In this document: positions 1 to 7,849 of the stretch, piece by piece
Layout: every line of letters starts with the position of its first letter
How positions within the stretch are numbered: the first letter of the stretch is position 1
From: an uncultured Flavobacteriaceae bacterium
GTDB taxonomy: Bacteria > Bacteroidota > Bacteroidia > Flavobacteriales > Flavobacteriaceae
Assembly (NCBI GenBank): GCA_947489085.1
Contig: CANLCJ010000001.1
Span: 145,155-209,154, forward strand
Length of the DNA: 64,000 bases
Direction of reading: 5' to 3'
Made by a program: the position numbers and the translations under genes
Notes under the pieces: generated by a model
Told to the model about the DNA's origin: nothing
The model's database searches: none
Seen by the model: the letters and a program-made list of their open reading frames with translations, nothing else

Positions 1-1557
1 GGACACAGAAGAGCTGATGTGAAAAACGATTCTGAAGGTTATGTATCTATAGAAATCGGTACAGAAGGTTGGGAACGTGAATACCCAGACCTACCACTTA
101 TAGAAAGTGAATACAATAGAGAAGAGGCTCCAAGACGTATTTGGGATAAATACTCTCCAGACGACAATTTTTATAGCCATCCAAATATAAAGAAGAATAC
201 CTATAAGCTAAATTCTGAAGAGTTTGCAGTATCTCAAGCAAAACATTGGTGGGATAAAATGGGTAGAAAAGCCTACCATGTAGGTGGTGCAAATTGGATA
301 TTTTCAGACGGGCCACATGGAGGGCGCTGTCCAACAGAAGTTACCAGAGCAAGTGGAGAAGTAGATGCAGTTCGATTGCCTAAAGAGGCATTTTATGCTT
401 TAAAAGCCATGTGGAGATCAGAGCCCCAAGTGCATGTTGTAGGGCATTGGAATTACGAAGCAGGAGTTAAAAAGGATATGTATGTTATTTCTAACTGCGC
501 AGCAGTAAAACTTTATGTAAACGGAAAATTGATAGGCGAAAAAAATACGCCTGAAAAAGGTTATGTATTTAAATTTGATAAAGTAGCTTGGGAAAAAGGA
601 AATGTTAAAGTAGAAGGTTACGTAAAAGGAGAACTTAAAGCTACGCAAACCAAAATTACAGCAGGTGAACCAGTAGCACTTAAGCTTACGCCCATAACAG
701 GGCCAAAAGGATGGCAAGCCGATGGTTCTGATATTGTTTTGGTAGATGTAGAAGTGGTAGATGCAGAAGGACAGAGATGTCCATTGGCCACAGGTCGTGT
801 GGATTTCGAAATTACAGGACCAGCAGTTTGGCGCGGTGGTTATAATAGTGGTAAACCAAATTCAACAAACAATATGTATCTGGATATGGAAGCGGGTATA
901 AACCGTGTAGCCATAAGATCGAAATTAAATGCAGGTACAGTAACTTTAAAAGCAACACAGCCTGAATTAAAAGTTGCTAGTATAGAATTGAAGAGTTTAC
1001 CAGTAAATATTAAAAATGGCTTATTAGCAGAGTTGCCTCAGGTTTATGAAAATGTTATAAAAGAAGAACCACTACCAATACATACTCCTAAAATTCCAGA
1101 GTACGTGCCAGGTATAAAAAACAGGAGTAAGCTATTTACTAAATTCAGTTATACAGGAGATGGTAAAGCAGTGCTGAGAACTAATATGCATTGGGGTAAA
1201 AAGTCTCATACAGATTTAGAACATAATTACACGCATTTGCCTAAATATTTAAATGGATCGGAATATGTTAGAACACCAAATTCTGATAAAAAATACTGGG
1301 CAAGAGATCAACTACAATTTATAGCAGGGCAAAAAATGCATATTTATGTACTGCATGACGATAGAGTACCTAGACCAGAATTTTTATTAAAAGATTATAA
1401 AGACACGGGAGATGATGTAAAGTTAGACAAAGCAGTAATGTCTGTTTTCCATCGTATTGCAGAAGCAGGAGAAAGTATTATTATGGCAGGGAATAGTGAT
1501 GGCGATGTTCCAGACAATGCTAAAATGTATACTGTAATGGCAAAGCCATTTAAATAA
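1..1557 (+). CDS. Glycoside hydrolase family 2 protein, C-terminal part (5' truncated by window)
   Basis: The reading frame is open from base 1 and runs 518 codons to a stop at 1555-1557; the GTG at 19 is an internal valine, so the gene starts outside the window. The motif IESEYN (visible codons 34-39) resembles the nucleophile strand of GH2 enzymes, with the Glu of codon 37 (nt 109-111) the likely nucleophile, followed by NWIFSDGPHGG, typical of the end of the TIM barrel. Codons about 144-220 look like the DUF4982 / Ig-like domain of GH2 beta-galactosidases, about 225-335 a second beta-sandwich, and the last 180 codons are not recognised. GH2 enzymes of this form in marine flavobacteria remove beta-linked sugars from algal polysaccharides; the sulfatase at 7850 fits such a setting. 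The exact substrate cannot be told. Confidence 0.85.
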   Translation, partial: GHRRADVKNDSEGYVSIEIGTEGWEREYPDLPLIESEYNREEAPRRIWDKYSPDDNFYSHPNIKKNTYKLNSEEFAVSQAKHWWDKMGRKAYHVGGANWIFSDGPHGGRCPTEVTRASGEVDAVRLPKEAFYALKAMWRSEPQVHVVGHWNYEAGVKKDMYVISNCAAVKLYVNGKLIGEKNTPEKGYVFKFDKVAWEKGNVKVEGYVKGELKATQTKITAGEPVALKLTPITGPKGWQADGSDIVLVDVEVVDAEGQRCPLATGRVDFEITGPAVWRGGYNSGKPNSTNNMYLDMEAGINRVAIRSKLNAGTVTLKATQPELKVASIELKSLPVNIKNGLLAELPQVYENVIKEEPLPIHTPKIPEYVPGIKNRSKLFTKFSYTGDGKAVLRTNMHWGKKSHTDLEHNYTHLPKYLNGSEYVRTPNSDKKYWARDQLQFIAGQKMHIYVLHDDRVPRPEFLLKDYKDTGDDVKLDKAVMSVFHRIAEAGESIIMAGNSDGDVPDNAKMYTVMAKPFK

Positions 1558-1577
1558 AAGCCATACGTTGCATAAAC

Positions 1578-1613
1578 AAAAGCCCAAGTACCTCTAAAGT
1601 ATTTGGGCTTTTT
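1578..1613 (+). terminator. Rho-independent terminator after the GH2 gene
   Basis: Inverted repeat with arms AAAAGCCCAAGTAC (1578-1591) and GTATTTGGGCTTTT (1599-1612), a 7-nt loop and a T run on the + strand, 20 bp after the stop codon. One mismatch in the stem. Confidence 0.85.
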
Positions 1614-1696
1614 AAGTTTAAAGGAAATGTACTTTGCGATACATTAATGAGGTATAGTTATATTTTACAACCAATTTTTTGAAGATAATGACACAA

Positions 1697-1862
1697 TGCA
1701 GTGATTTAAACTTTTTTGATTCTAGCGAAAATTCTAGATTTTTTGTTCAATTGAAGTATTTTTTGAAGTTCACAGCAGTGCCATGGACTGAGAAAAAAGA
1801 CAAAAATGGTATGAAAAAGAAGATTTTTATAGCGAATTGGAAAAAGTTCAAATGACTTCAAT
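1697..1862 (+). repeat. Palindromic intergenic element, copy A
   Basis: About 166 bp that match 31003-31162 read on the other strand over the whole length, and 39954-40113 in layout and core. The left end (AGTGATTTAAACTTTTTT) and the reverse complement of the right end (AAGTCATTTGAACTTTTT) form terminal inverted repeats of about 30 bp. The centre GAAGTTCACAGCAGTGCC corresponds to GAAGTTCATAGCAGCGCT in the other two copies. It holds no ORF. A MITE-like element or a folded 3' UTR element are both possible. Confidence 0.8.
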
Positions 1863-1871
1863 ACTAATCTT

Positions 1872-2069
1872 ATGACTAAATTTTTAATTTTTGTGAGCTT
1901 AATTTTAACGCTTAGTGCCCTGTTTCTTGGTATAAAGGACACTGTATTTACAATTAATGTTCACGATACTTATTATGTAATTAGACATATTGATCTTATT
2001 TTGAGTACCATTGGTTTGCTGTTAAGTTTTATCTTAATTCAATGTTTTTTTAAAGGTAGACAAGGTTAA
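1872..2069 (+). CDS. Small two-helix membrane protein with an HDTYYV motif
   Basis: 65 residues: an N-terminal hydrophobic helix (about 4-22), a short polar middle with FTINVHDTYYVI (about 29-40), and a second hydrophobic helix (about 41-60) ending in a basic tail. The middle motif resembles the DTYYVVAHFHY stretch of cytochrome c oxidase subunit I, and as I recall short flavobacterial proteins with this NVHDTYYV pattern occur elsewhere, which argues that the ORF is real. Function is unknown; it is far too short to be an oxidase subunit and lacks haem-binding helices. It begins 10 bp after palindromic repeat copy A, so its promoter may lie inside that element. Confidence 0.6.
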   Translation: MTKFLIFVSLILTLSALFLGIKDTVFTINVHDTYYVIRHIDLILSTIGLLLSFILIQCFFKGRQG

Positions 2070-2232
2070 GCCTTAAAGAAAACGATACTAACAATAGTCT
2101 ATTTGTTATTACAGACGGAACACCCTACATAATGTGCCCTATGAAGTAAAAGCAAAGTACAGCTAATAAAAGGATGACTTATTTCGATTGAGAAGTAGAA
2201 AGTTTTGAGTTGAAATTTGAAGATTTTAAAAC

Positions 2233-2259
2233 AAAGCCTCCGCATTAAACGGAGGCTTT
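2233..2259 (-). terminator. Terminator downstream of the 1718-aa secreted protein
   Basis: Stem GCCTCCG (2236-2242) / CGGAGGC (2250-2256) extended by AAA/TTT, 7-nt loop. Read on the minus strand it is followed by TTTGTTTT, so it best serves the minus-strand gene that stops at 2359; it may work in both directions. Confidence 0.8.
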
Positions 2260-2358
2260 ATAAGTGTAAAATGGTTTGTGCAAAAAATAAATAATTTAAG
2301 TGCAGTTTCCTTGTGTCTATGGCACTCAAAAAAATACCGCACATTGGATTTATAAACC

Positions 2359-5300
2359 TTAATTCACAATAATTTTTTTAGATAACTTACCATTTATAGA
2401 ATTTACTGTAACAATATAAATACCAGAACTAATTTTGGGTATTGTGTTACTAATAAGCGCTTTATTATTTGAAATAATGGTTTTATTTACAAGTTGTCCT
2501 ACGCTGTTAAAAGTTTCAATAGAATTAATGGCTATACCATTGGGGTTGTGTATTACTAAGTTTTTAGAATCGTTTAAGTAGTTAACTTGTAAATTCTCTG
2601 TGTTATTAGCAGTTGTGCTTAATGTAGCAGGGCTATTAAATGCAAGTTCAAAACGTTCGTTATAAGTACCACGATCCAGAAAAATTTCAAAATCAGACGC
2701 TCTTAAGTCATGATAGTTGTCTGTTTCGGTATCATGAATAAACAGAGGTAAATTGGCACTCACATTATTTAATTCATCCAAGGCAATTACAGCAATGCCT
2801 GCTCTGTTTATTTTTAAACCTAAAGGTAAAGCTTGGGCATCTCTAAAACTATTAGTGGCTTGAATTACAAGATTATCAGTAGGGATTACCCAATACATAT
2901 CCTCCAAGTTGTCTTCTATTAAACGCGCATCGTAACCTAAGTCGTATTCGGGAGTAGAAATACTATCTTCGCTAACTAAAATTTGGCGGTGGTAACCATC
3001 TGGAGAATTTAGCACTAGCTTTATTTTTTGTCTGAGGTCTTCAGTATTAGTACTACTCAAATTTTTGCCTTGTTGCGTGCTTTTAGCAAAAACAGAGGCA
3101 GAAGTGCCTTCTTTTTTAAAGGTACGTTGGCTGTTTTTAAAAGCTACATTACCACCCTCATCAGCAACTACAAAAAAGCCTTGACCTACTGGAATATATC
3201 GTCCAGGCACTTTTGTTCCTAATACACCTGTGGCATTTATTCTCACATCGTTATTTATAGCAACAATACCACCAGCAAGTGTATAAGTAGCATATCCACC
3301 TTCGTAACTAGAAAGTCTGTGAGAGCCACCTCCAAAATGGTCCCAGAAATAGAGTGTGCCATCTATAATATTACCTGAGGCGTTACCACCATTAGCGCTT
3401 ATATTGTCTAATATAAAAGCATTAGCGTCTATGGCAGATGCGTATGGATTACCTACTAAATAGTCGTTCCCAGCAGAAAGGGGAAGCGTAACGTTGCCGT
3501 TATTGGGTTTACCGTCGAAAACATAATTTTGAGTTTGCGATACCTGTCCTCCCGTGTCTTCTACACCTTTCATAGTAAAGCCCTCTCCAACATTAATAAT
3601 ACCATCGCTTCTTACTTGCACCCAAGCTGTAAAATCGTTGCTGTTAGCATTTGTAAACTTCCATACCCAATAATCTGCTATACCAATGACGTTACCAGAA
3701 ACATTACCATTAAAAGAGTTTCTAATAAAGTTTATAGTAGTAGGGTTCGAAGCATCGGTACCATTTTTTAAAATATCATCATTGAGTCTATATTGGGTAT
3801 TATTAGTAGCGCCATTAACAAAACCTACAGGTGAACACCAATAATTATAGGTGTATAAATCTCTGGTGCCTTGTTGGTCTTTTTCTAAAGTACCTGTACT
3901 TGTTACATCTAGATCACTGCCTTCTTCTTGTATAAGCTGAGATTCCCCTTCCAAATCGATAACCCCGTCAAGTTTTAAGTAATGCGATATAGTAAGTGCA
4001 TAACCAGCATGAGAGGCATTATCTCCTGTTACGGTTAGTTTACCACCACTATTTACGGTTAGTCCTAACAAGGTACGGTTTCCATCTCTACTATTAGGAA
4101 TTAAAGTCGTGTTGGCGTTGTTCATAGTAATTTCATGGTTTATAACAGCAATATTATAGTCTATGGTTTCAGCGGCATCTAAATAAGAATCTATCCCGGG
4201 CAAGTATTGTACATTGCCATTTAGCCATGTGCTAGGGGTATCCCAGTCTCCGTTTTGTGTGGTTTGGTAAGGAATAGGAGCTGTTTGCATATCTATATCG
4301 CTAAAATTTATCATAGAGGCATCGTTATTGTATTGAGAGGCATCTTTTATGCTACCAAATACAAAATTACTCATGGGGTAATACGCCACTAAATTTGCCC
4401 AAGGTACAGGGTTGATATCGTTTCGTGTAATGGCTGTAGGGAGTAATTTACCATCAGCAAAATTAGAGTTATTCTCTATTTCTTGGTTCATGATGTAACG
4501 TATTTGGTTGGGGGTTAAAGCTACGCTCCATACCCGAACCTCATCTACAGTTCCTCTTGCGCGTTGTTGTCTGTTAATATGGTGTGCTGCTCCAATTAAG
4601 AAATGAGAATTTGAAGGCGTGTTCATAGGGTTTAATGTATCGTCACTATCCTCTTCAAAACCATCAATGTAGAGGCGTGTTGTATTAGTAACAGCATTGT
4701 AAGAAGCAGCAATATGATGCCACTCGTTTTCGGGTATGGTAGCAGAGGTTTGTAAAACATTGTTAGACGTGTCGTCTGGATCTCTCCATACCATTCTAAA
4801 TTGACCATTGGAGTTTATTCTAAAAGCATAACCATGCGTATAAAAACCATCAGGATTTGTAGGAGAGTTTTGATTGAAATAATTACGTTTAGAAATAATA
4901 TCGAATGTATCGGCACCAGCGTTGCGTTTTACCCAGGCACTTATGGTAAAATCGGTATTTGCTAGGTCGTTAACATTACCAGCGGTTAAATACTTATCTG
5001 TACCATCGAAAGATACTGCTCTGGAGAAGGCTACAGATTCTTGTGTAGCTCCAAAAGTAATGTATTTTGTGCCTTCAAAATAAAAGTCTACTTCTAGATT
5101 TGTGCCAACAGTTTCCATTGTAGCAGAGGTTACATTGCTTGTAAAAGCAGGATCGTCTGCAACAATCATAATATAAGTCTCTCCACCAGGATTTGTAGCG
5201 GTTACCATACTTTCAGGAATAGACAATTTTACAGTAGGCACAGAATCGGTAACAACCAATTTCCATGTTCTAGAAATAGGGGTTGCACTTAAGTTGGTGG

Positions 5301-7515
5301 TTATGCCAGTATTTGCTCCAAAATCTTTAGTAATAGCTGTCCCAGCAGTAGTAGCCCCGTTATTATGCCCCCACATTAAAAATGTTTTGTCGGCAAAAAA
5401 GTTGGTTGTATTGTTTGTGTTAGTATTTGCTATTGTTGCAATTCCAATGGTAATATCGTCTGTTGTATTGCTGCTTCGAGATTGCTTTTGTAATAATTCT
5501 GAAGCATCGTCTCTACCTATGCCTGTAACATTATAATTGTGTCCGCTATTTAAAGCCTGATCCCAAATCACAAATCCATCAGAATCTACATAATTTTGAG
5601 ACGTACCGTTTGTGCCTAACGTTATCCCGTATTTTAAAGCCAAATACGATTCTATTCTATGGCGTTCTGTTGCTGTAATAGCACCATTATAAATTAAAAC
5701 TTCTGCAATGCTGCCATTCCAACGTCTGGAAGTGTTTGTTGGGTGACTACCAATTCCAGCAGTTAGAGTTGCAGATAATGTATTTGCATTTGTCGCGGCT
5801 GTACCTTGGGTTACACCGGCATTAAAAAGCTGAGAATTAGAACCCGCTACAAAATCGTAATTTAAAAGAAAAGGGACGCCATCTGCCACAGTTGTACTTA
5901 CAACACCAGTTGGAGCACTACCATCAAAATACCTACTCTGTAATGTAGTAGCTCCTGTTTGTTCTAGTGTAACAGCGCCATTACCTCCACCATTAAGGTT
6001 TAAAATGTTTCGCGTAGTACCAGGGTAAGTACCTTCGCCAACAGCAAAAATTGTCATGGTATTGTTGGAGGGTATATTTGCAGCCATATCATGATTAACC
6101 CCATCAAAATCTATAACAGGATTAAAATTAAGACCATTATCTGTATAAATGGGTTGATGCGCTGTAGTGCCTTGCGTAGCATTACGATTATTGCCGCTAC
6201 TATCTAACCAGCTTAAAACAGTGTCTGTGTTTTCAGCAGTATTTCCACCTGTGTCTACTACACCAGCATTAGCTTTAAGCCAAAGATTTACATTTGCTGT
6301 AATAGCAGCAGGACCTTTTATAGGCTTTACAAAATTGACAACTTGTAATTCCGTACGTATAGTCGAAGACAAGCTCCCAGAACGGTGCGTCCAAACTTCT
6401 ACCTCTGTTGGAGAAGTAAAACTATAGTTTTTCCATCCACGTCCATACCCTTGTCCACTACCACTATGAAATGTAGAGCCCATAACCATGGCTTGGTTAA
6501 CATCTGTTAATCCAGAGGATGTTATATCTATCAGTTCACTTTTACCAAAACCTGTATCTGTATACCTACTTACTGTAATATCGATATTATTTAATACATG
6601 CACAAAGTGTCTGTTGGTGCCGTCTGAATCGTGAGTGCTAAAAAAAGTCCAATCTACAGTGTTGTTGGAAGTACCAGGTACTACAGTTGGCCAGTTGTCT
6701 GAATGTGAGTCGTTAGTGCCCAATGGATCTGTATCACCTCTGTGCTGTGCGAAAATAAAAGCATTAGACCAATCGCTAACACCAGTTGAGCTTCCAGAAC
6801 TCCCGTTAGCACTACTATTTAATGTTATACTGCCACTATCAGCAGCTACGTTATTAGAATCGCCATGTAAAACAGTCCAATTGCTACCTGTAAACTCTAC
6901 CAAGGTAATGTAAACACTAACGTTTGGAATTATTGAGCCTCCTTTTTCAACTCTTAGGTTGGTATTACTTGTTAAGTAGGCTATTGCTGTACCAGAATCG
7001 GCATCGTCTATACCAGAACTGTTTAAAATTCCTGATATAAAAGGAATACACTTATCTTGGTTAACAATACCAGAAACGGTTTGATTAGCCGTATAAGTAC
7101 TGCCATTTAAACTTACAATGTAGCGGCCGCGTACAATCATTTCGTTTGGGCCACCAGGAACACCTGTATATTCCCAAACCGATGTATTAAATCGATTATT
7201 TTCTGCTGTAGAGCCAGCCTCTCTGTAATACGTAAGTGTATTAATACCTGTAAGCACACGAGCACCAGACATATCGTTACCCTCTTTGCTGCCATCGTCT
7301 CCATCTGGACCAGCATGAGTTTTTCGATTATTTGTTGGTATTGCAAAAGCAGTGTTAAGGGAAGCAACAGGAGATAATGCATTGTTTGTGCCTCCAAGAT
7401 TATCAATATCGTCTTCGATGTGTTGTATCCTAAAGTCTTGAGATGTACACAGTAAACTATGTACAGCAAAACATAAAAAGAGAATAGTTTTAAAAGGGTT
7501 AAATTTAGTATTCAT
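2359..7515 (-). CDS. Large secreted multidomain protein: DUF8202-like, LamG, T9SS type A sorting domain
   Basis: 1718 residues. A signal peptide (about 1-26) precedes a beta-rich region of unknown fold (to about 395). About 400-640 resembles the flavobacterial DUF8202 repeat: VNLWLKANAGV, then a LamG-like section ending in EVLIYNGAITATER and YLALKYGITLG, then IWDQ and GIGRDD motifs. A second LamG (concanavalin A-like) domain covers about 832-1005 (SFDGTDKYLTAG to EVRVWSVALTP). After a long Ser/Thr/Asn-rich linker the last ~75 residues form a T9SS type A sorting domain ending in KKIIVN. It is therefore expected to be exported and anchored on, or shed from, the cell surface, where the LamG domains may bind polysaccharide. 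No catalytic domain was recognised. It is divergent from the sulfatase gene and has its own clear promoter at 7554-7584. Confidence 0.85.
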   Translation of the reverse strand: MNTKFNPFKTILFLCFAVHSLLCTSQDFRIQHIEDDIDNLGGTNNALSPVASLNTAFAIPTNNRKTHAGPDGDDGSKEGNDMSGARVLTGINTLTYYREAGSTAENNRFNTSVWEYTGVPGGPNEMIVRGRYIVSLNGSTYTANQTVSGIVNQDKCIPFISGILNSSGIDDADSGTAIAYLTSNTNLRVEKGGSIIPNVSVYITLVEFTGSNWTVLHGDSNNVAADSGSITLNSSANGSSGSSTGVSDWSNAFIFAQHRGDTDPLGTNDSHSDNWPTVVPGTSNNTVDWTFFSTHDSDGTNRHFVHVLNNIDITVSRYTDTGFGKSELIDITSSGLTDVNQAMVMGSTFHSGSGQGYGRGWKNYSFTSPTEVEVWTHRSGSLSSTIRTELQVVNFVKPIKGPAAITANVNLWLKANAGVVDTGGNTAENTDTVLSWLDSSGNNRNATQGTTAHQPIYTDNGLNFNPVIDFDGVNHDMAANIPSNNTMTIFAVGEGTYPGTTRNILNLNGGGNGAVTLEQTGATTLQSRYFDGSAPTGVVSTTVADGVPFLLNYDFVAGSNSQLFNAGVTQGTAATNANTLSATLTAGIGSHPTNTSRRWNGSIAEVLIYNGAITATERHRIESYLALKYGITLGTNGTSQNYVDSDGFVIWDQALNSGHNYNVTGIGRDDASELLQKQSRSSNTTDDITIGIATIANTNTNNTTNFFADKTFLMWGHNNGATTAGTAITKDFGANTGITTNLSATPISRTWKLVVTDSVPTVKLSIPESMVTATNPGGETYIMIVADDPAFTSNVTSATMETVGTNLEVDFYFEGTKYITFGATQESVAFSRAVSFDGTDKYLTAGNVNDLANTDFTISAWVKRNAGADTFDIISKRNYFNQNSPTNPDGFYTHGYAFRINSNGQFRMVWRDPDDTSNNVLQTSATIPENEWHHIAASYNAVTNTTRLYIDGFEEDSDDTLNPMNTPSNSHFLIGAAHHINRQQRARGTVDEVRVWSVALTPNQIRYIMNQEIENNSNFADGKLLPTAITRNDINPVPWANLVAYYPMSNFVFGSIKDASQYNNDASMINFSDIDMQTAPIPYQTTQNGDWDTPSTWLNGNVQYLPGIDSYLDAAETIDYNIAVINHEITMNNANTTLIPNSRDGNRTLLGLTVNSGGKLTVTGDNASHAGYALTISHYLKLDGVIDLEGESQLIQEEGSDLDVTSTGTLEKDQQGTRDLYTYNYWCSPVGFVNGATNNTQYRLNDDILKNGTDASNPTTINFIRNSFNGNVSGNVIGIADYWVWKFTNANSNDFTAWVQVRSDGIINVGEGFTMKGVEDTGGQVSQTQNYVFDGKPNNGNVTLPLSAGNDYLVGNPYASAIDANAFILDNISANGGNASGNIIDGTLYFWDHFGGGSHRLSSYEGGYATYTLAGGIVAINNDVRINATGVLGTKVPGRYIPVGQGFFVVADEGGNVAFKNSQRTFKKEGTSASVFAKSTQQGKNLSSTNTEDLRQKIKLVLNSPDGYHRQILVSEDSISTPEYDLGYDARLIEDNLEDMYWVIPTDNLVIQATNSFRDAQALPLGLKINRAGIAVIALDELNNVSANLPLFIHDTETDNYHDLRASDFEIFLDRGTYNERFELAFNSPATLSTTANNTENLQVNYLNDSKNLVIHNPNGIAINSIETFNSVGQLVNKTIISNNKALISNTIPKISSGIYIVTVNSINGKLSKKIIVN

Positions 7516-7553
7516 ACGAGATGATTTTGGTTTATAAAGCGGATTATCTAGGT

Positions 7554-7584
7554 CAAACTTAAAGAATTATTCTATAAAACGCAA
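7554..7584 (-). promoter_or_regulatory. Bacteroidota-type promoter of the 1718-aa protein
   Basis: On the minus strand: TTG (7582-7584), 20 nt, then TAAGTTTG (7554-7561), a full match to the Bacteroidota -7 box TAnnTTTG with the expected spacing. The box lies 39 bp upstream of the ATG at 7515, so the 5' UTR would be about 30 nt. Confidence 0.75.
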
Positions 7585-7663
7585 GAAAATACGACGAAAT
7601 ACATTATATTTTATATTTATATTCTTACAAAATTTAATATTCTAGCTCAGTTATATTAATGGT

Positions 7664-7677
7664 TAAACATATGTTTA
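7664..7677. promoter_or_regulatory. Perfect 14-bp palindrome, possible operator
   Basis: TAAACATATGTTTA, perfectly self-complementary, sits in the middle of the region between two divergent genes for secreted proteins. A dimeric regulator could bind here and act on both. No regulator gene is adjacent in the window. Confidence 0.4.
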
Positions 7678-7849
7678 TCCCTTTGTATGCGTGTATTTGC
7701 GCTAAATAGATTCATATACAAATGCTTGAAGAAATGCTATTTTTTTCGGCTAATCTATTTACAACATGTGATTTAAATACTACTAAACATGTAATTTTTT
7801 AAGAAAATTCTTTCTATATTGCTATGTTTAATACTCTAAATCTATAAAC

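Larger units (their letters stand above)
1558..1871. other. Gene-free stretch with terminator and palindromic repeat copy A
   Basis: Holds the GH2 terminator (1578-1613) and copy A of the 160-bp palindromic repeat (1697-1862), which ends just before the small membrane protein gene at 1872. Nothing else is evident. Confidence 0.7.
7516..7849. other. Divergent intergenic region between the LamG protein and the sulfatase
   Basis: Holds the minus-strand promoter at 7554-7584, a 14-bp perfect palindrome at 7664-7677, and two ACATGT sites near 7765 and 7788 on the sulfatase side. A weak -7-like box TATGTTTA lies at 7823-7830 before the sulfatase start. The arrangement suggests joint control of the two secreted proteins. 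Confidence 0.6.

Noticed and set aside
19..1557. GTG at 19 as the start of a complete 512-aa protein
   Set aside because: The frame is open to base 1 and the upstream codons (GHRRAD) continue the GH2 sequence, so the gene is cut by the window edge.
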